DNA from: JANQNX01 sp965601665
GTDB taxonomy: Bacteria > Pseudomonadota > Gammaproteobacteria > Eutrophobiales > Eutrophobiaceae
Direction: 5' to 3'
Assembly (NCBI GenBank): GCA_965601665.1
Contig: OZ271833.1
Location: 620,001 to 684,000 of the forward strand
DNA length: 64,000 nt
Program-made: the position numbers and the translations under genes
Part shown: in pieces, positions 51,054 to 59,210 of the stretch
How positions within the stretch are numbered: the stretch's first letter is position 1
How the letters are laid out: each line of letters begins with the position of its first letter
The notes under the pieces: generated by a model
Databases searched by the model: none
Told to the model about the DNA's origin: nothing
Seen by the model: only the letters and a program-made list of their open reading frames with translations

Positions 51054-52589
51054 CTAGGCAGCAATTAGCTGCTCAATTTCGGTTCTATGACTACTCTGAT
51101 GTTTTAGAAAATATTGTCTGAGTATTTTTGCTGCTGCAGCACGTGCTGCATCACCAGGATTATTAGCTACTGAAAGACGAATACTCTTCAGCATCATTTT
51201 TAATGCAACTGCATTGGTACTTATTTGTACCTCTCCATTGATAATCTTCTGCCAGCCAGGATGCGCTACAGGTGGTATGTTTAGCTCAGTAACCGATTCC
51301 GTATTTATGTCACTGACACCCGTTATTTGAATAATTTCATTCCTGGTAGAAACCCGGTGTTTTATAAAGTATTGTCGCAACATTTTTTTAGCGGCCAGAC
51401 GATTTGCTGCAGAGTTGTTCCTGGTGATCACCCTGCGTATGCGTTCGATCAGCATTTGCAGGCCAACATTGCTGGTGCTGATCGATAATTCACCGTCCAT
51501 GATTTGTTGCCAGCACGAGTGGCCTTCATCCGGAATGTCAGATATGCCATCGATTATATTTAACTCAGGCCCCGTGCCCTGTCTGTTAAGCTGCATTATT
51601 TCGGCATGCAGTCTGGCAATGTGTTTAATGAAAAACTGATGTAATATTTTTTTTGCTGCCTGTTTATTACCTTTACCAGCATTTCGTTCTGTACTTTGTC
51701 GTACGCGTTCGATCATCATTTGCAAGGCGATGTCTTTTGTATTTATTTGTGTTGTGCCATCAATAATGTCCTGCCATATGCTGGCATCAGGGCCCGGAAT
51801 TGAAGACAGATTGAGCGTATTATTGGCGAATTCACGTGCTGCGCTTCCGGCCCCTGTGTTGACTTTAAGCAACTCTATGTCATGACTGTGCTGAGATGAA
51901 TTGCGCACAAAATACTGACGTAAGATGTCTGCCGCCTTCAGTTTGTTCGCTTCTGACAAATTCCGGGCTAATTGCTGTCTGATTTTCTGGAGTAACATCT
52001 GTAATGCAACCGGGCTGTTGTGCAGTTGTATCTTCTCGTCAATCACACGCTGCCAGCACTCATGTGTTTTTTCAGGAATGCCATTGGAATCAATAACGAA
52101 CAGCTTTTCACTGGCATAAGCCGGTATGGTCTCAACCGTTATAGCAGGATGGGCATTATCACCTTCTGCGATTTGAATATCATTATAATTGCCTGCACCG
52201 GTACGGTCGCTAATTTGCCTGACTTCTGCCAACGAAAGCCCGGTAATGCTCGCTGCTACCTGTCGAGATACATTGTTTTCCAGAATGTTGACAACGAATG
52301 CTTCCATTTCCACAGTAAACAGGGAGCCAAAAGGCGCCCATACTTTTTCTTCAGCAATTGATTGTTCTACTGGAACATGAAGATATGTACGTAAACCCCA
52401 AAGAGGAAGATGTCGATAGGTTTTCTGTTCCTTGTTGTGTTCTTTTTTGCCAAGGCCAAGAAACGTCTTGTTTCGAACAGCATGAATGTAAATATCAAGC
52501 CTGTTTGATGGAGCATCGATTTCGAAGGAAGCCACGCGCCATGGTTTATCCAGTTTCAGTAATAGCGTTAATATTTCTTTGTCTTGCAT
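51054..52589 (-). CDS. Transposase-type DNA-binding domain fused to four helical repeats
   Basis: A 511-residue protein at the head of the chemosensory operon. Residues 1-135 look like the N-terminal DNA-binding part of ISL3-family transposases: KPWRVASFEIDAPSNRLDI, KTYRHLPLWGLRTYLHVPV, PFGSLFTVEMEAFVVNILEN, then an HTH-like SRQVAASITGLSLAEVRQI. The four zinc-finger cysteines of those transposases are absent, and no DDE catalytic domain follows. Instead there are four repeats at about residues 176, 270, 359 and 445, each starting (S/C/G)WQxIxDGxxxI and ending RQYFxKHxxxxxxEIxQL, separated by divergent linkers. AGAGGCG is about 9 bases before the ATG. Probably a domesticated regulator or scaffold; function unknown. 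Confidence 0.75.
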   Translation of the reverse strand: MQDKEILTLLLKLDKPWRVASFEIDAPSNRLDIYIHAVRNKTFLGLGKKEHNKEQKTYRHLPLWGLRTYLHVPVEQSIAEEKVWAPFGSLFTVEMEAFVVNILENNVSRQVAASITGLSLAEVRQISDRTGAGNYNDIQIAEGDNAHPAITVETIPAYASEKLFVIDSNGIPEKTHECWQRVIDEKIQLHNSPVALQMLLQKIRQQLARNLSEANKLKAADILRQYFVRNSSQHSHDIELLKVNTGAGSAAREFANNTLNLSSIPGPDASIWQDIIDGTTQINTKDIALQMMIERVRQSTERNAGKGNKQAAKKILHQFFIKHIARLHAEIMQLNRQGTGPELNIIDGISDIPDEGHSCWQQIMDGELSISTSNVGLQMLIERIRRVITRNNSAANRLAAKKMLRQYFIKHRVSTRNEIIQITGVSDINTESVTELNIPPVAHPGWQKIINGEVQISTNAVALKMMLKSIRLSVANNPGDAARAAAAKILRQYFLKHQSSHRTEIEQLIAA

Positions 52590-53224
52590 ATTCGTCGCCT
52601 CTAGGAGCTCTGATGAGTTCAGGCAGAAGACAGGGACTTCCGTGTTAGATAGCCAGTTTAGTTACAGGTCTTCTATCAGCTTCAGTGATCTTCCCTTGTC
52701 ACTTTTGTTAGGCTGCATTCCTGATGCAAACTAACAAACGCCTGTTTATCAAGTTAACTTGTTACTATGAATTGAGTATTTGAAATGAAATGGTGCTTTT
52801 CAAGTTAGTGGTTTGGCAGGGGTTATGAACGAGCTTGCAAGCTGTCGTTGCTACAGTTTTTTGTTCTACAAGCAGTGATAAAAAACATATAAATAGCTAA
52901 TCAATACAGTTAGATACTTATTAAACTGCATGTAAAAATATACAGGGTCGATTGCTTCTGTCCGGTTTTTGATTTGTCCAGGACTAGAGATAGTCTCCCC
53001 AATGTAAGGTAGTAAAGCTGTTATCGTATGTACTTCATGCTGGTTATTTCGCGGGCTGAAGCACATATAAACAGAAAAAACACACACAAAATACGATTCT
53101 ATTCTGTGAGCAAATTCACATAAATTAACTACATGAACAGTAGTTTTTGAGAACCCGCGCAGCAAAACTGCGCTGCTTATACAAAAAAACTGTTATTTAA
53201 ACGTACGATTAATTCACAAATACA
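52590..53224. other. Long upstream region of the chemosensory operon
   Basis: About 635 bases without a credible gene. It must hold the promoter of the 52589-41379 operon and the end of the Sel1 unit. A perfect 12-bp palindrome CAAGTTAACTTG lies at 52750-52761. The stretch 52860-53220 is A+T-rich, with an open frame (52866-53165, minus) whose Cys/Tyr/Val-rich product is not gene-like. Confidence 0.55.
52750..52761. promoter_or_regulatory. 12-bp palindrome, possible operator
   Basis: CAAGTTAACTTG, a perfect palindrome, about 160 bases upstream of the operon start codon at 52589. A half-site-like CAAGTTAGTGG occurs at about 52800. Could be a repressor site; no matching regulator identified in the window. 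Confidence 0.35.
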
Positions 53225-53974
53225 CTAGTACAAGACGTCGGGTAGAAAAAACTTTTCCATATCGCCATTAATGTTGATGTTGCGTACGACTTTGCTGTGG
53301 TATTGCCGTTTATACTTGCCTAAAGCAACTACTTTTTGCCTGACCTGTTCTATCTCATTGTCAGATAATTTTTTTCGAAGAGCGTCAACCTCATCTGCGA
53401 GTGCGCGTGTAATACGATCGAGTTCCTGTTGTTGCGTAAAAAGGATTTGTTTTTTAAAGCCGCTGGCATTGTCTGCAGCTTGCTCGGGTTTGCCGGATTC
53501 GTAGATAAAATAATGTGCTGAGATTATCAGCCAGGCAGCACCTGTAACAGAGTTGGCCTTTAACCCTTTGCCATCAACATACATCATGCCAAAACGATAC
53601 TGACTAAGCGGAAAACCCTGTTTTGCCGATTTCTGGTAATAACGTAATGCCTTGCGAAAATCCTGTTTTACACCCAGACCTTCTTCGTACATCAGTCCCA
53701 GTTTATACATGGCATCAATGCGGCCGTTCTGGGCTGCTTCGTGGAACAGATCATGAGCCTTGCCCAGGTCTTTCTCAACGCCTTGACCAGCTGCATACAT
53801 TGAACCAAGCGCATACATGGCACGATGGTCTCCACGCCTTGTTAATGGCTCAAATTCTTTTGCTGCTGCGGCAAAATCGCCACGTTTATAGGCGTCACCA
53901 CCCGCAACAAAATCTGCCAGTACGTGAGGTGAATTGGCCAGTAAAAATAAGGTTAGTAAGAACCTGAGACGCAT
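53225..53974 (-). CDS. Exported Sel1-repeat protein
   Basis: A 249-residue protein with a signal peptide (MRLRFLLTLFLLANSPHVLA) and about four Sel1 repeats (AMYALGSMYAAGQGVEKDLGKA, AMYKLGLMYEEGLGVKQDF, SQYRFGMMYVDGKGLK), followed by a helical tail with RKKLSDNEIEQVRQKVVALGKYK. It begins one base after the stop of the FimX-like gene, so both are co-transcribed and it may serve as its periplasmic scaffold partner. Resembles the Sel1 proteins near 14 and 32 kb only in repeat type. Confidence 0.88.
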   Translation of the reverse strand: MRLRFLLTLFLLANSPHVLADFVAGGDAYKRGDFAAAAKEFEPLTRRGDHRAMYALGSMYAAGQGVEKDLGKAHDLFHEAAQNGRIDAMYKLGLMYEEGLGVKQDFRKALRYYQKSAKQGFPLSQYRFGMMYVDGKGLKANSVTGAAWLIISAHYFIYESGKPEQAADNASGFKKQILFTQQQELDRITRALADEVDALRKKLSDNEIEQVRQKVVALGKYKRQYHSKVVRNININGDMEKFFLPDVLY

Positions 53975-53975
53975 G

Positions 53976-56915
53976 TCAGGTCAATTCAAATGACTCAACT
54001 GATGATGATTCGATAAGCGATTGTTGTATCTCGCCAACAAAATCTCCAACAGTATAGTCTGCGCCGAGTGTGATCGCTTCAGTCAGCGTCGTCGCATCAT
54101 GTATTCCGGAACTGACAAAACGAATATTTTTCGCTTTCAGGTGTTGCAGCAGGTTACATTTTTCCTGCTCTTCGTCACCAGCTGTTTTTTTCTCCGAGGG
54201 AGCCAGTTGGGAAGCAAGTTGTTTTAGTCCGTCCAGGTTAGTGTTAATAAATTTGACCGATGCTGCATTGCATACGTTTTCAATTTCCTTGCCGTCACCA
54301 AAGTCAGACATTGCTAGTTTGAAATGATAGCTTTTGCGTAGCGTATCTAAGAGGGCCGATGCGCGTTTTTCATGTTCCTTGTAAAGCGCTAGCGGAATAT
54401 TAAGTATAAATGCCTTGCCAGGATCGTAGCTCTTGGTCTGTGTCAGGATCGTTTGTAGCCACTGGAACAATTTAATATCGGCAAACCATACTGCGGTAAC
54501 GTTGATGACAAACCTGAAGGGCAAATCACCCATTTCCCGTTCAGTGATTCTTGCAAAGGCCTGCCTTAGCATAAATTCCTGCAAAGACTGTTGCGTCTCC
54601 AGTGACAGCCCGGATATATCCAGTAACCACTCGTTAATGTCACTATCGTCATCCTCGTCTACACACTGTATACCTGTCTGGTAGATCTCTATATCTGTTT
54701 CTTCGTCTTCATCTGAGGCTTCTCCCATCAATACGACGGGTTGATACGTCTGTACAATCCTGTTTTCTGACAACATTGTCTGAATACTTGCCTCAATAGC
54801 AGCCAGGTCAGGTTTTTGCTCTGCGGGTTCTTCCGGGTTGTCATCTATCGTTGACCTGGAAGCCGGCGAGGTTGTGGCAGTAGACGTTTCAGTTGTTTCT
54901 GGCATCGCTGCTGCTGGTGTCGATGCAGGTGCTGGTGTCGATGCAGGTGTTGGTGCCGGTGTCGGCGTTGCTGCCGGAATTGGGGTAGGAGCTGAAGTTG
55001 CGGTATCTGTTACTTGTTCAGAAACTCCCGCATCAGGGCTAAGCGAAAACGCATTTTTCAGATCCTGTTCCAGCCTGTTTTTTTGCTCCTGCATGGCCTT
55101 CATTTCTGCCTCGGCCTTGTCCTTTGCTTCTGCGATGGCCTTGAGATCGGCTTCCAGTTTATCCCGTGCCTCACGGGCCGCTTTCATCTCTTCTTCTAAC
55201 GCCGTTTTGGCTTTTATTTCAGCCTCGATTGCTGTCTTGAGGTCCGCCTCGCGTTGTTGCTGTGCCTGAAATTCAGCCTGTTGCTCCTGTTCGCGTCTGG
55301 CATTTTCCTGTTCCAGCTGATTTAGTCGCGTCTCAACCTCTGCCTTGGCTTTTTGTTCTGCTTCTTTGATTAACTCGGCTTCTCGTTGCTGCAATGCCTG
55401 CCGTTCAGCCTGTTGTTCCTGTTCACGTTTCGCACGTTCTGCTTCCAGTTCACTGAGTCTTGCCTCCAGTTCTGCCTTGCTAGCGGCATCCGCCTTGAGT
55501 TCAGCTTCTTTTTTCTGTTGTGCTTCCCGTTCAGCCTGTTGTTCCTGTTCACGTTTTACACGTTCTGCTTCCAGTTCCTTAAGCTTGGCATCAAGCTCGG
55601 CCCTGGCTTTTTCTTCTGCTTCAGCTGCCAGTTCAGCCTGACGTTGTTGTTGCGCTGCCAGCTCGGCTTCACGCTCCTGTTCACGACGTGTGCTTTCTTC
55701 TTCCAACTGCTTTAAACGGGCTTCCAGTTCCGCCTTGGATTTTGCCTCGGTTTCTGCCTTTATTTCGGCTTCTCTACGCTGTTGTGCTTCCTGTTCAGCA
55801 CGTTGCTCTGCTTCAAGTCGAGCGCGTTCTTCCTGTTCAGCACGATTTTCAGCTGCCGCCTGTATTTCTTCGTCATGCTGCTGTAGCGCCTGTTTTCCAG
55901 CTTTTGCCTTACGCTCGGCAATTTCTTTTAGTTTTTGTTGTAAATTGTCACGGGCGACTTCCTGGTCTACTGCAGAGCCGTGTAGTTCCTTGTGAATATC
56001 CTCTTCTTTCCAGATGTGGAAAGAGTTGATGGGTTCATCACTTGCGCGCTGGGCCGCTTCCAGTGTCAAATCAATGAGCTGTTGATTAGAGCAATTGACA
56101 ATGCCCAGTTTTAATAAGCCGATACTCACGCTGAAAACGACTTTAAGATCGGCAAATTTGAAAACAGTCTTGTCCAGGTTTTTACACAAGCCATCCATAT
56201 TTCTGGCAAGGGTGTCCATACTGTCTGGAGAGTTAATCTGCAGTGCGATATCGTTTTCACCAACGCGGGTAATATTTGGATTAAATTCACCCAGTTTGAA
56301 CATTTTGAAACATTTTTTTCCAACAAAATTAACCAGGCTATCCCTGCCAACAACACCTATGTTGGTTTCAATATCTTCAACATTATCCAGTTGTATCACC
56401 ATGAGTACACGACTGGATTCCGGATTGCCATTTGCAATACGCAATTTTTCGTAAAAGACTTCCTTGCTGAACGCGCTGGTTTGTTCCTTTTTTAATTCCT
56501 CCTGTACCCGATGTTCTTCTCTTGTTGTATGAGCCCGGTAAACGAGTTCCTTGAGTTTATCCTTGGTAAGACTTTGCTTGCTCTGGTACTCGTAGATGCC
56601 GAACTTGAGCGCCCGCAAAGCGACTTCTTCAGTGCCGGCACCGGTTAGCATGATCGTGGCGGGAAAGTCCGATCGCTTGTGGTTTTTTTGCAGTATGTCG
56701 AGTCCCGTTACCCCGGGTATAGAAAGGTCAAAATCCAGTAGCAAGACATCATAATCGCCCCATGGAAAGTCTTCGCCAGGGATTCCGTTAGCAACCGGAT
56801 CATGTTCAACGACCTCAATGTCAGGCATCAGTTTTTTGACGAATAGCTTTATCAAGTTGCGATAGTCAGCGCTATCATCAAGCAGCAATATTCTTTTCAG
56901 TTCATCTTCTGACAT
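53976..56915 (-). CDS. FimX-like receiver protein with degenerate GGDEF and EAL domains and long coiled coil
   Basis: A 979-residue cytoplasmic protein. Residues 1-130 are a receiver (RILLLDDSADYRNLIK, phosphoacceptor D61 in LLLDFDLS). About 150-320 is a GGDEF fold in which the signature reads RVGENDIAL instead of RxGGDEF, so it is not an active cyclase. About 330-640 is a very charged Glu/Gln/Ala/Lys-rich coiled coil with a repeated QQAE/QREAEL-type pattern, then a Pro/Ala/Thr linker (about 650-730). The last 240 residues are an EAL-like fold lacking the EAL metal-site motif (QTYQPVVL, then FVINVTAVWFADI, AMSDFGDG). The layout and degeneracy recall FimX, a c-di-GMP receptor controlling type IV pili. 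It starts 22 bp after the MshEN-like gene. Confidence 0.88.
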   Translation of the reverse strand: MSEDELKRILLLDDSADYRNLIKLFVKKLMPDIEVVEHDPVANGIPGEDFPWGDYDVLLLDFDLSIPGVTGLDILQKNHKRSDFPATIMLTGAGTEEVALRALKFGIYEYQSKQSLTKDKLKELVYRAHTTREEHRVQEELKKEQTSAFSKEVFYEKLRIANGNPESSRVLMVIQLDNVEDIETNIGVVGRDSLVNFVGKKCFKMFKLGEFNPNITRVGENDIALQINSPDSMDTLARNMDGLCKNLDKTVFKFADLKVVFSVSIGLLKLGIVNCSNQQLIDLTLEAAQRASDEPINSFHIWKEEDIHKELHGSAVDQEVARDNLQQKLKEIAERKAKAGKQALQQHDEEIQAAAENRAEQEERARLEAEQRAEQEAQQRREAEIKAETEAKSKAELEARLKQLEEESTRREQEREAELAAQQQRQAELAAEAEEKARAELDAKLKELEAERVKREQEQQAEREAQQKKEAELKADAASKAELEARLSELEAERAKREQEQQAERQALQQREAELIKEAEQKAKAEVETRLNQLEQENARREQEQQAEFQAQQQREADLKTAIEAEIKAKTALEEEMKAAREARDKLEADLKAIAEAKDKAEAEMKAMQEQKNRLEQDLKNAFSLSPDAGVSEQVTDTATSAPTPIPAATPTPAPTPASTPAPASTPAAAMPETTETSTATTSPASRSTIDDNPEEPAEQKPDLAAIEASIQTMLSENRIVQTYQPVVLMGEASDEDEETDIEIYQTGIQCVDEDDDSDINEWLLDISGLSLETQQSLQEFMLRQAFARITEREMGDLPFRFVINVTAVWFADIKLFQWLQTILTQTKSYDPGKAFILNIPLALYKEHEKRASALLDTLRKSYHFKLAMSDFGDGKEIENVCNAASVKFINTNLDGLKQLASQLAPSEKKTAGDEEQEKCNLLQHLKAKNIRFVSSGIHDATTLTEAITLGADYTVGDFVGEIQQSLIESSSVESFELT

Positions 56916-56937
56916 GATCGGTTATTTTACCGACAGG

Positions 56938-57603
56938 TTATTGCAGCGTTTTTTCAAGTAGTGACGCATCATCTGAATCAGCATCTTCAATAATCCGGTT
57001 CGTTTCAGATTGTCGACGCTGAACCATTTCGATAAATGCATGGGCTACATGCGGGACATGTTCAAAATAGTGGGTCAGGTTTTTATAGCTGGCAACTAAC
57101 AATTCTGTTGGTGTAACAGCGCGAACGGAAGCGGTGCGGGTGCCGCCCTGGAAATAGCCCATTTCACCAATTGGCTGTACTGGACGGACAAAGGCAATAT
57201 GAATTTCTTCACCCTTGTCATTATGAATAAACACCTCAAGTTGCCCGTCAACTAGCACGTACATGCTTGGGTCTTCCTCACCTTCGAAAATAAATTGTTG
57301 ATCAGCATTTACACTCACCTCGGCGAAGTGTTTACTAATAGCAGTGAGTTCGGTTTTATTTAACGAGGTAAAAACCGGGCACAGGGCCAGCCGATCAGAA
57401 CGCTGGCGTAGGAGTGCATTTTGCAATTCTTCATCGCTAATGATGCCTTCCTCCAGCAAAATCTCACCGATACGTTTGATCTTGTTACCCTTGACCTTGC
57501 TTTCACGCTTTTTCTGCATAGCGAGACGAATAGATCCTTTTGAGCAAGGCAGGTATTCACCTAGCAGTCTTGGTCGTGGTTTTTCAGCGTTATCGTTTTC
57601 CAC
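56938..57603 (-). CDS. MshEN-like domain fused to cyclic-nucleotide-binding domain
   Basis: A 221-residue soluble protein. Residues 5-70 contain the motif KRIGEILLEEGIISDEELQNAL followed by a Gln/Arg pair, typical of the N-terminal domain of T2SS/T4P ATPases (MshEN), plus a weaker first copy (RPRLLGEYLPCSKGSI). In MshEN these paired motifs bind c-di-GMP; here only the second is strongly conserved. Residues 85-200 are a CRP-type cyclic-nucleotide-binding beta-roll (FIFEGEEDPSMYVLVDGQLEVF, IGEMGYFQGGTRTASVRA). The PBC residues that decide cAMP binding are not obvious. No HTH follows, so it is not a transcription factor. First gene of the unit with the FimX-like and Sel1 genes. Confidence 0.8.
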   Translation of the reverse strand: MENDNAEKPRPRLLGEYLPCSKGSIRLAMQKKRESKVKGNKIKRIGEILLEEGIISDEELQNALLRQRSDRLALCPVFTSLNKTELTAISKHFAEVSVNADQQFIFEGEEDPSMYVLVDGQLEVFIHNDKGEEIHIAFVRPVQPIGEMGYFQGGTRTASVRAVTPTELLVASYKNLTHYFEHVPHVAHAFIEMVQRRQSETNRIIEDADSDDASLLEKTLQ

Positions 57604-57755
57604 TTTTAATATACCCGGTTATCCTCGAAACCTGATGTAAAATCTTAGGATATTGAGGCGGTTATAGCAAAATAATATTCGCATCCAATGCCGCACTGGT
57701 ATTGTGTCGCGATAGCCGTTAAATTCTAGCATGGTAGCCTAACTAATTGAGCAAT

Positions 57756-58229
57756 ATGGCCTTATTTTCTGATCCTGACACTAATACCGTGTATCTCTCG
57801 CGCGCCGATAGATCCGAACCCTTGTCTTCTTACTCTCCACATGGGTTTGAACTTGAGGGCATGTATTGGCCCACCCTGGAACACTATTACCAGGCCATGA
57901 AATTTATGGACCCGGAATACAGGCAGGAGATCCGCCTGAGTGAATCACCCAAGCTGGCGAATGAACTCGGTCATGCGAAAAAGCCTCAGCGACTGAAAGA
58001 CTGGAAGAAAAACCGTGTGCTCATGATGATCCGGGGCATGTATATCAAGTGCCGTACCCATGACGATATTGCAGCTCAGCTATTAAAAACCGGTTCAAAC
58101 CAGATCATGGAGAACAGCCAGTATGATTATTACTGGGGCTGTGGCAGGGATCGCCTGGGCCATAATCACTATGGCAAGGTATTAATGAATGTACGCAATA
58201 AACTGAACGAGGAAAGGGAAAACGGATGA
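57756..58229 (+). CDS. NADAR family protein (YbiA/RibX-like)
   Basis: About 157 residues from ATG 57756 (TTG 57747 adds three). The family pattern is clear: FELEGMYWPTLEHYYQAMKF, ANELGHAKKPQR, DWKKNRVLMMIRGMYIK, LLKTGSNQIMENSQYDYYWGCG and HNHYGKVLMNVR. NADAR proteins hydrolyse N-glycosidic bonds of riboflavin-pathway intermediates or remove ADP-ribose from nucleic acid; which applies here is not known. It overlaps the next gene by 4 bp, giving a three-gene unit. Confidence 0.93.
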   Translation: MALFSDPDTNTVYLSRADRSEPLSSYSPHGFELEGMYWPTLEHYYQAMKFMDPEYRQEIRLSESPKLANELGHAKKPQRLKDWKKNRVLMMIRGMYIKCRTHDDIAAQLLKTGSNQIMENSQYDYYWGCGRDRLGHNHYGKVLMNVRNKLNEERENG

Positions 58230-58501
58230 ACCTGCTCAGGAAACTTTTCCAGCCATTATTGAGTCTCTTTGAACGGGGATCAGAAGGTTACCGTCCCGCA
58301 AACTGGAAGCGTCCCGTGGTCTGCATACTTAGCCTGATACTGACCGGGCTGGCCATTGCTGTCCCACTTGTTGCCCCGGCCGATGTGCGCAGTGGCGCCT
58401 GGCTGCCAACGATTGTCTTTGGTGGCATGGGCTTTGTTGGCCTGGTCGTGGGAATACTGGGTAGTGACCAGGCTGTCGCTAAATTACTGGGTGGCCGATA
58501 A
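58226..58501 (+). CDS. Small membrane protein (91 aa)
   Basis: A 91-residue protein with a basic amphipathic N-terminus and two transmembrane helices (VVCILSLILTGLAIAVPLV and WLPTIVFGGMGFVGLVVGIL). It starts within the last codons of the NADAR gene (4-bp overlap) and is followed 12 bp later by a secreted-protein gene. Family not recognised. Confidence 0.75.
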   Translation: MNLLRKLFQPLLSLFERGSEGYRPANWKRPVVCILSLILTGLAIAVPLVAPADVRSGAWLPTIVFGGMGFVGLVVGILGSDQAVAKLLGGR

Positions 58502-58513
58502 CTGGAAAAGGAA

Positions 58514-58897
58514 ATGAAAACGAACAGGACGAAAAAACTGTTATTAGCAGTTGCGCTATTGATGCCATTGACAAGTACGGTTGGCGCCGTGAGTCTGCCT
58601 GGTCAGCACACAGTAAAACAGAATGAAAATGGCGATTATTACGTCGTCAACAAGGACAACGTCACGATGATTGAGCCGGCGATTATCAAGCTGGGCTTTA
58701 GTTCACGCTGGATACTGGCCTGCATAAAAAATGAAGCAATCGATTCCGAACTGGTACGCTGGGTATTCGTCGATATGCGTAATGGTGGCACCTACGATTC
58801 ACTTAATACCGAGCAATGGTCGTTTTACCGGGATGAGGCCTACACGGATCTGCAGCAAATAAAACTGACTGATTTTCGCGATGATGCGTGCCCCTAA
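58514..58897 (+). CDS. Exported hypothetical protein (127 aa)
   Basis: A 127-residue protein with a signal peptide (KKLLLAVALLMPLTSTVGA) and a mature domain of about 100 residues with two Cys (ILACIKNEAI and DDACP), likely a disulfide. GGAAAAGGAA lies before the ATG. Last gene of the NADAR unit. I do not recognise the family. Confidence 0.7.
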   Translation: MKTNRTKKLLLAVALLMPLTSTVGAVSLPGQHTVKQNENGDYYVVNKDNVTMIEPAIIKLGFSSRWILACIKNEAIDSELVRWVFVDMRNGGTYDSLNTEQWSFYRDEAYTDLQQIKLTDFRDDACP

Positions 58898-59210
58898 TTC
58901 AATTCGTTTTCTTCAGTCATAAATACATATTTACTTTGCCTTTACTGCTTGACAGGCATTCTAACAAGCGTATCCTGCCGCTACTTTTCATTTATTGAGC
59001 ACCAAGCCAATGGACATAGTGATAGTTACATTGCCAGTTTTCTTTGGCGACTCTCCGCGCCAGGAAGTGGATGTGCTCATTCCCCTGATGGACACAGTAA
59101 CGCCTCGACTTAAATAGTCGTTTTCTGTGTCCGGCGTTGTTAGCCGACCTTTCTGGCCTGTTCAAAAAACTTCGACGGCATGTTGCCGTTATTCACATAT
59201 CAGGGTGTTT
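58898..59210 (+). promoter_or_regulatory. Structured leader region upstream of MATE exporter gene
   Basis: A promoter-like pair lies at TTGACA (58950-58955) and TATCCT 16 bases later. Downstream, GGACACAG (59090-59097) pairs perfectly with CTGTGTCC (59125-59132), enclosing a second hairpin CGACT (59106-59110)/AGTCG (59116-59120); a further CGGC/GCCG pair (59132-59135/59143-59146) would compete with the outer stem. This looks like a cis-acting RNA, but it fits no riboswitch consensus that I know. It also contains a 35-codon open frame (59010-59117) with a Val/Ile/Pro-rich product, possibly a leader peptide. Confidence 0.45.
59010..59117 (+). CDS. Possible 35-aa leader ORF before the MATE gene
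   Basis: ATG 59010 to TAG 59115-59117. The product starts MDIVIVTLPVFFGDSPRQEV and ends in VTPRLK. The stop falls inside the inner hairpin of the leader, as in translation-controlled attenuators. No strong ribosome site precedes it, so it may be chance. Confidence 0.3.
   Translation: MDIVIVTLPVFFGDSPRQEVDVLIPLMDTVTPRLK

Noticed and set aside
51054..52589. Active insertion sequence
   Set aside because: No catalytic domain, no flanking inverted repeats or target duplications seen; the gene is in frame with an operon.
52866..53165. 99-codon frame on the minus strand
   Set aside because: Cys/Tyr/Val-rich product without known features, in an A+T-rich gap with no ribosome site; probably chance.
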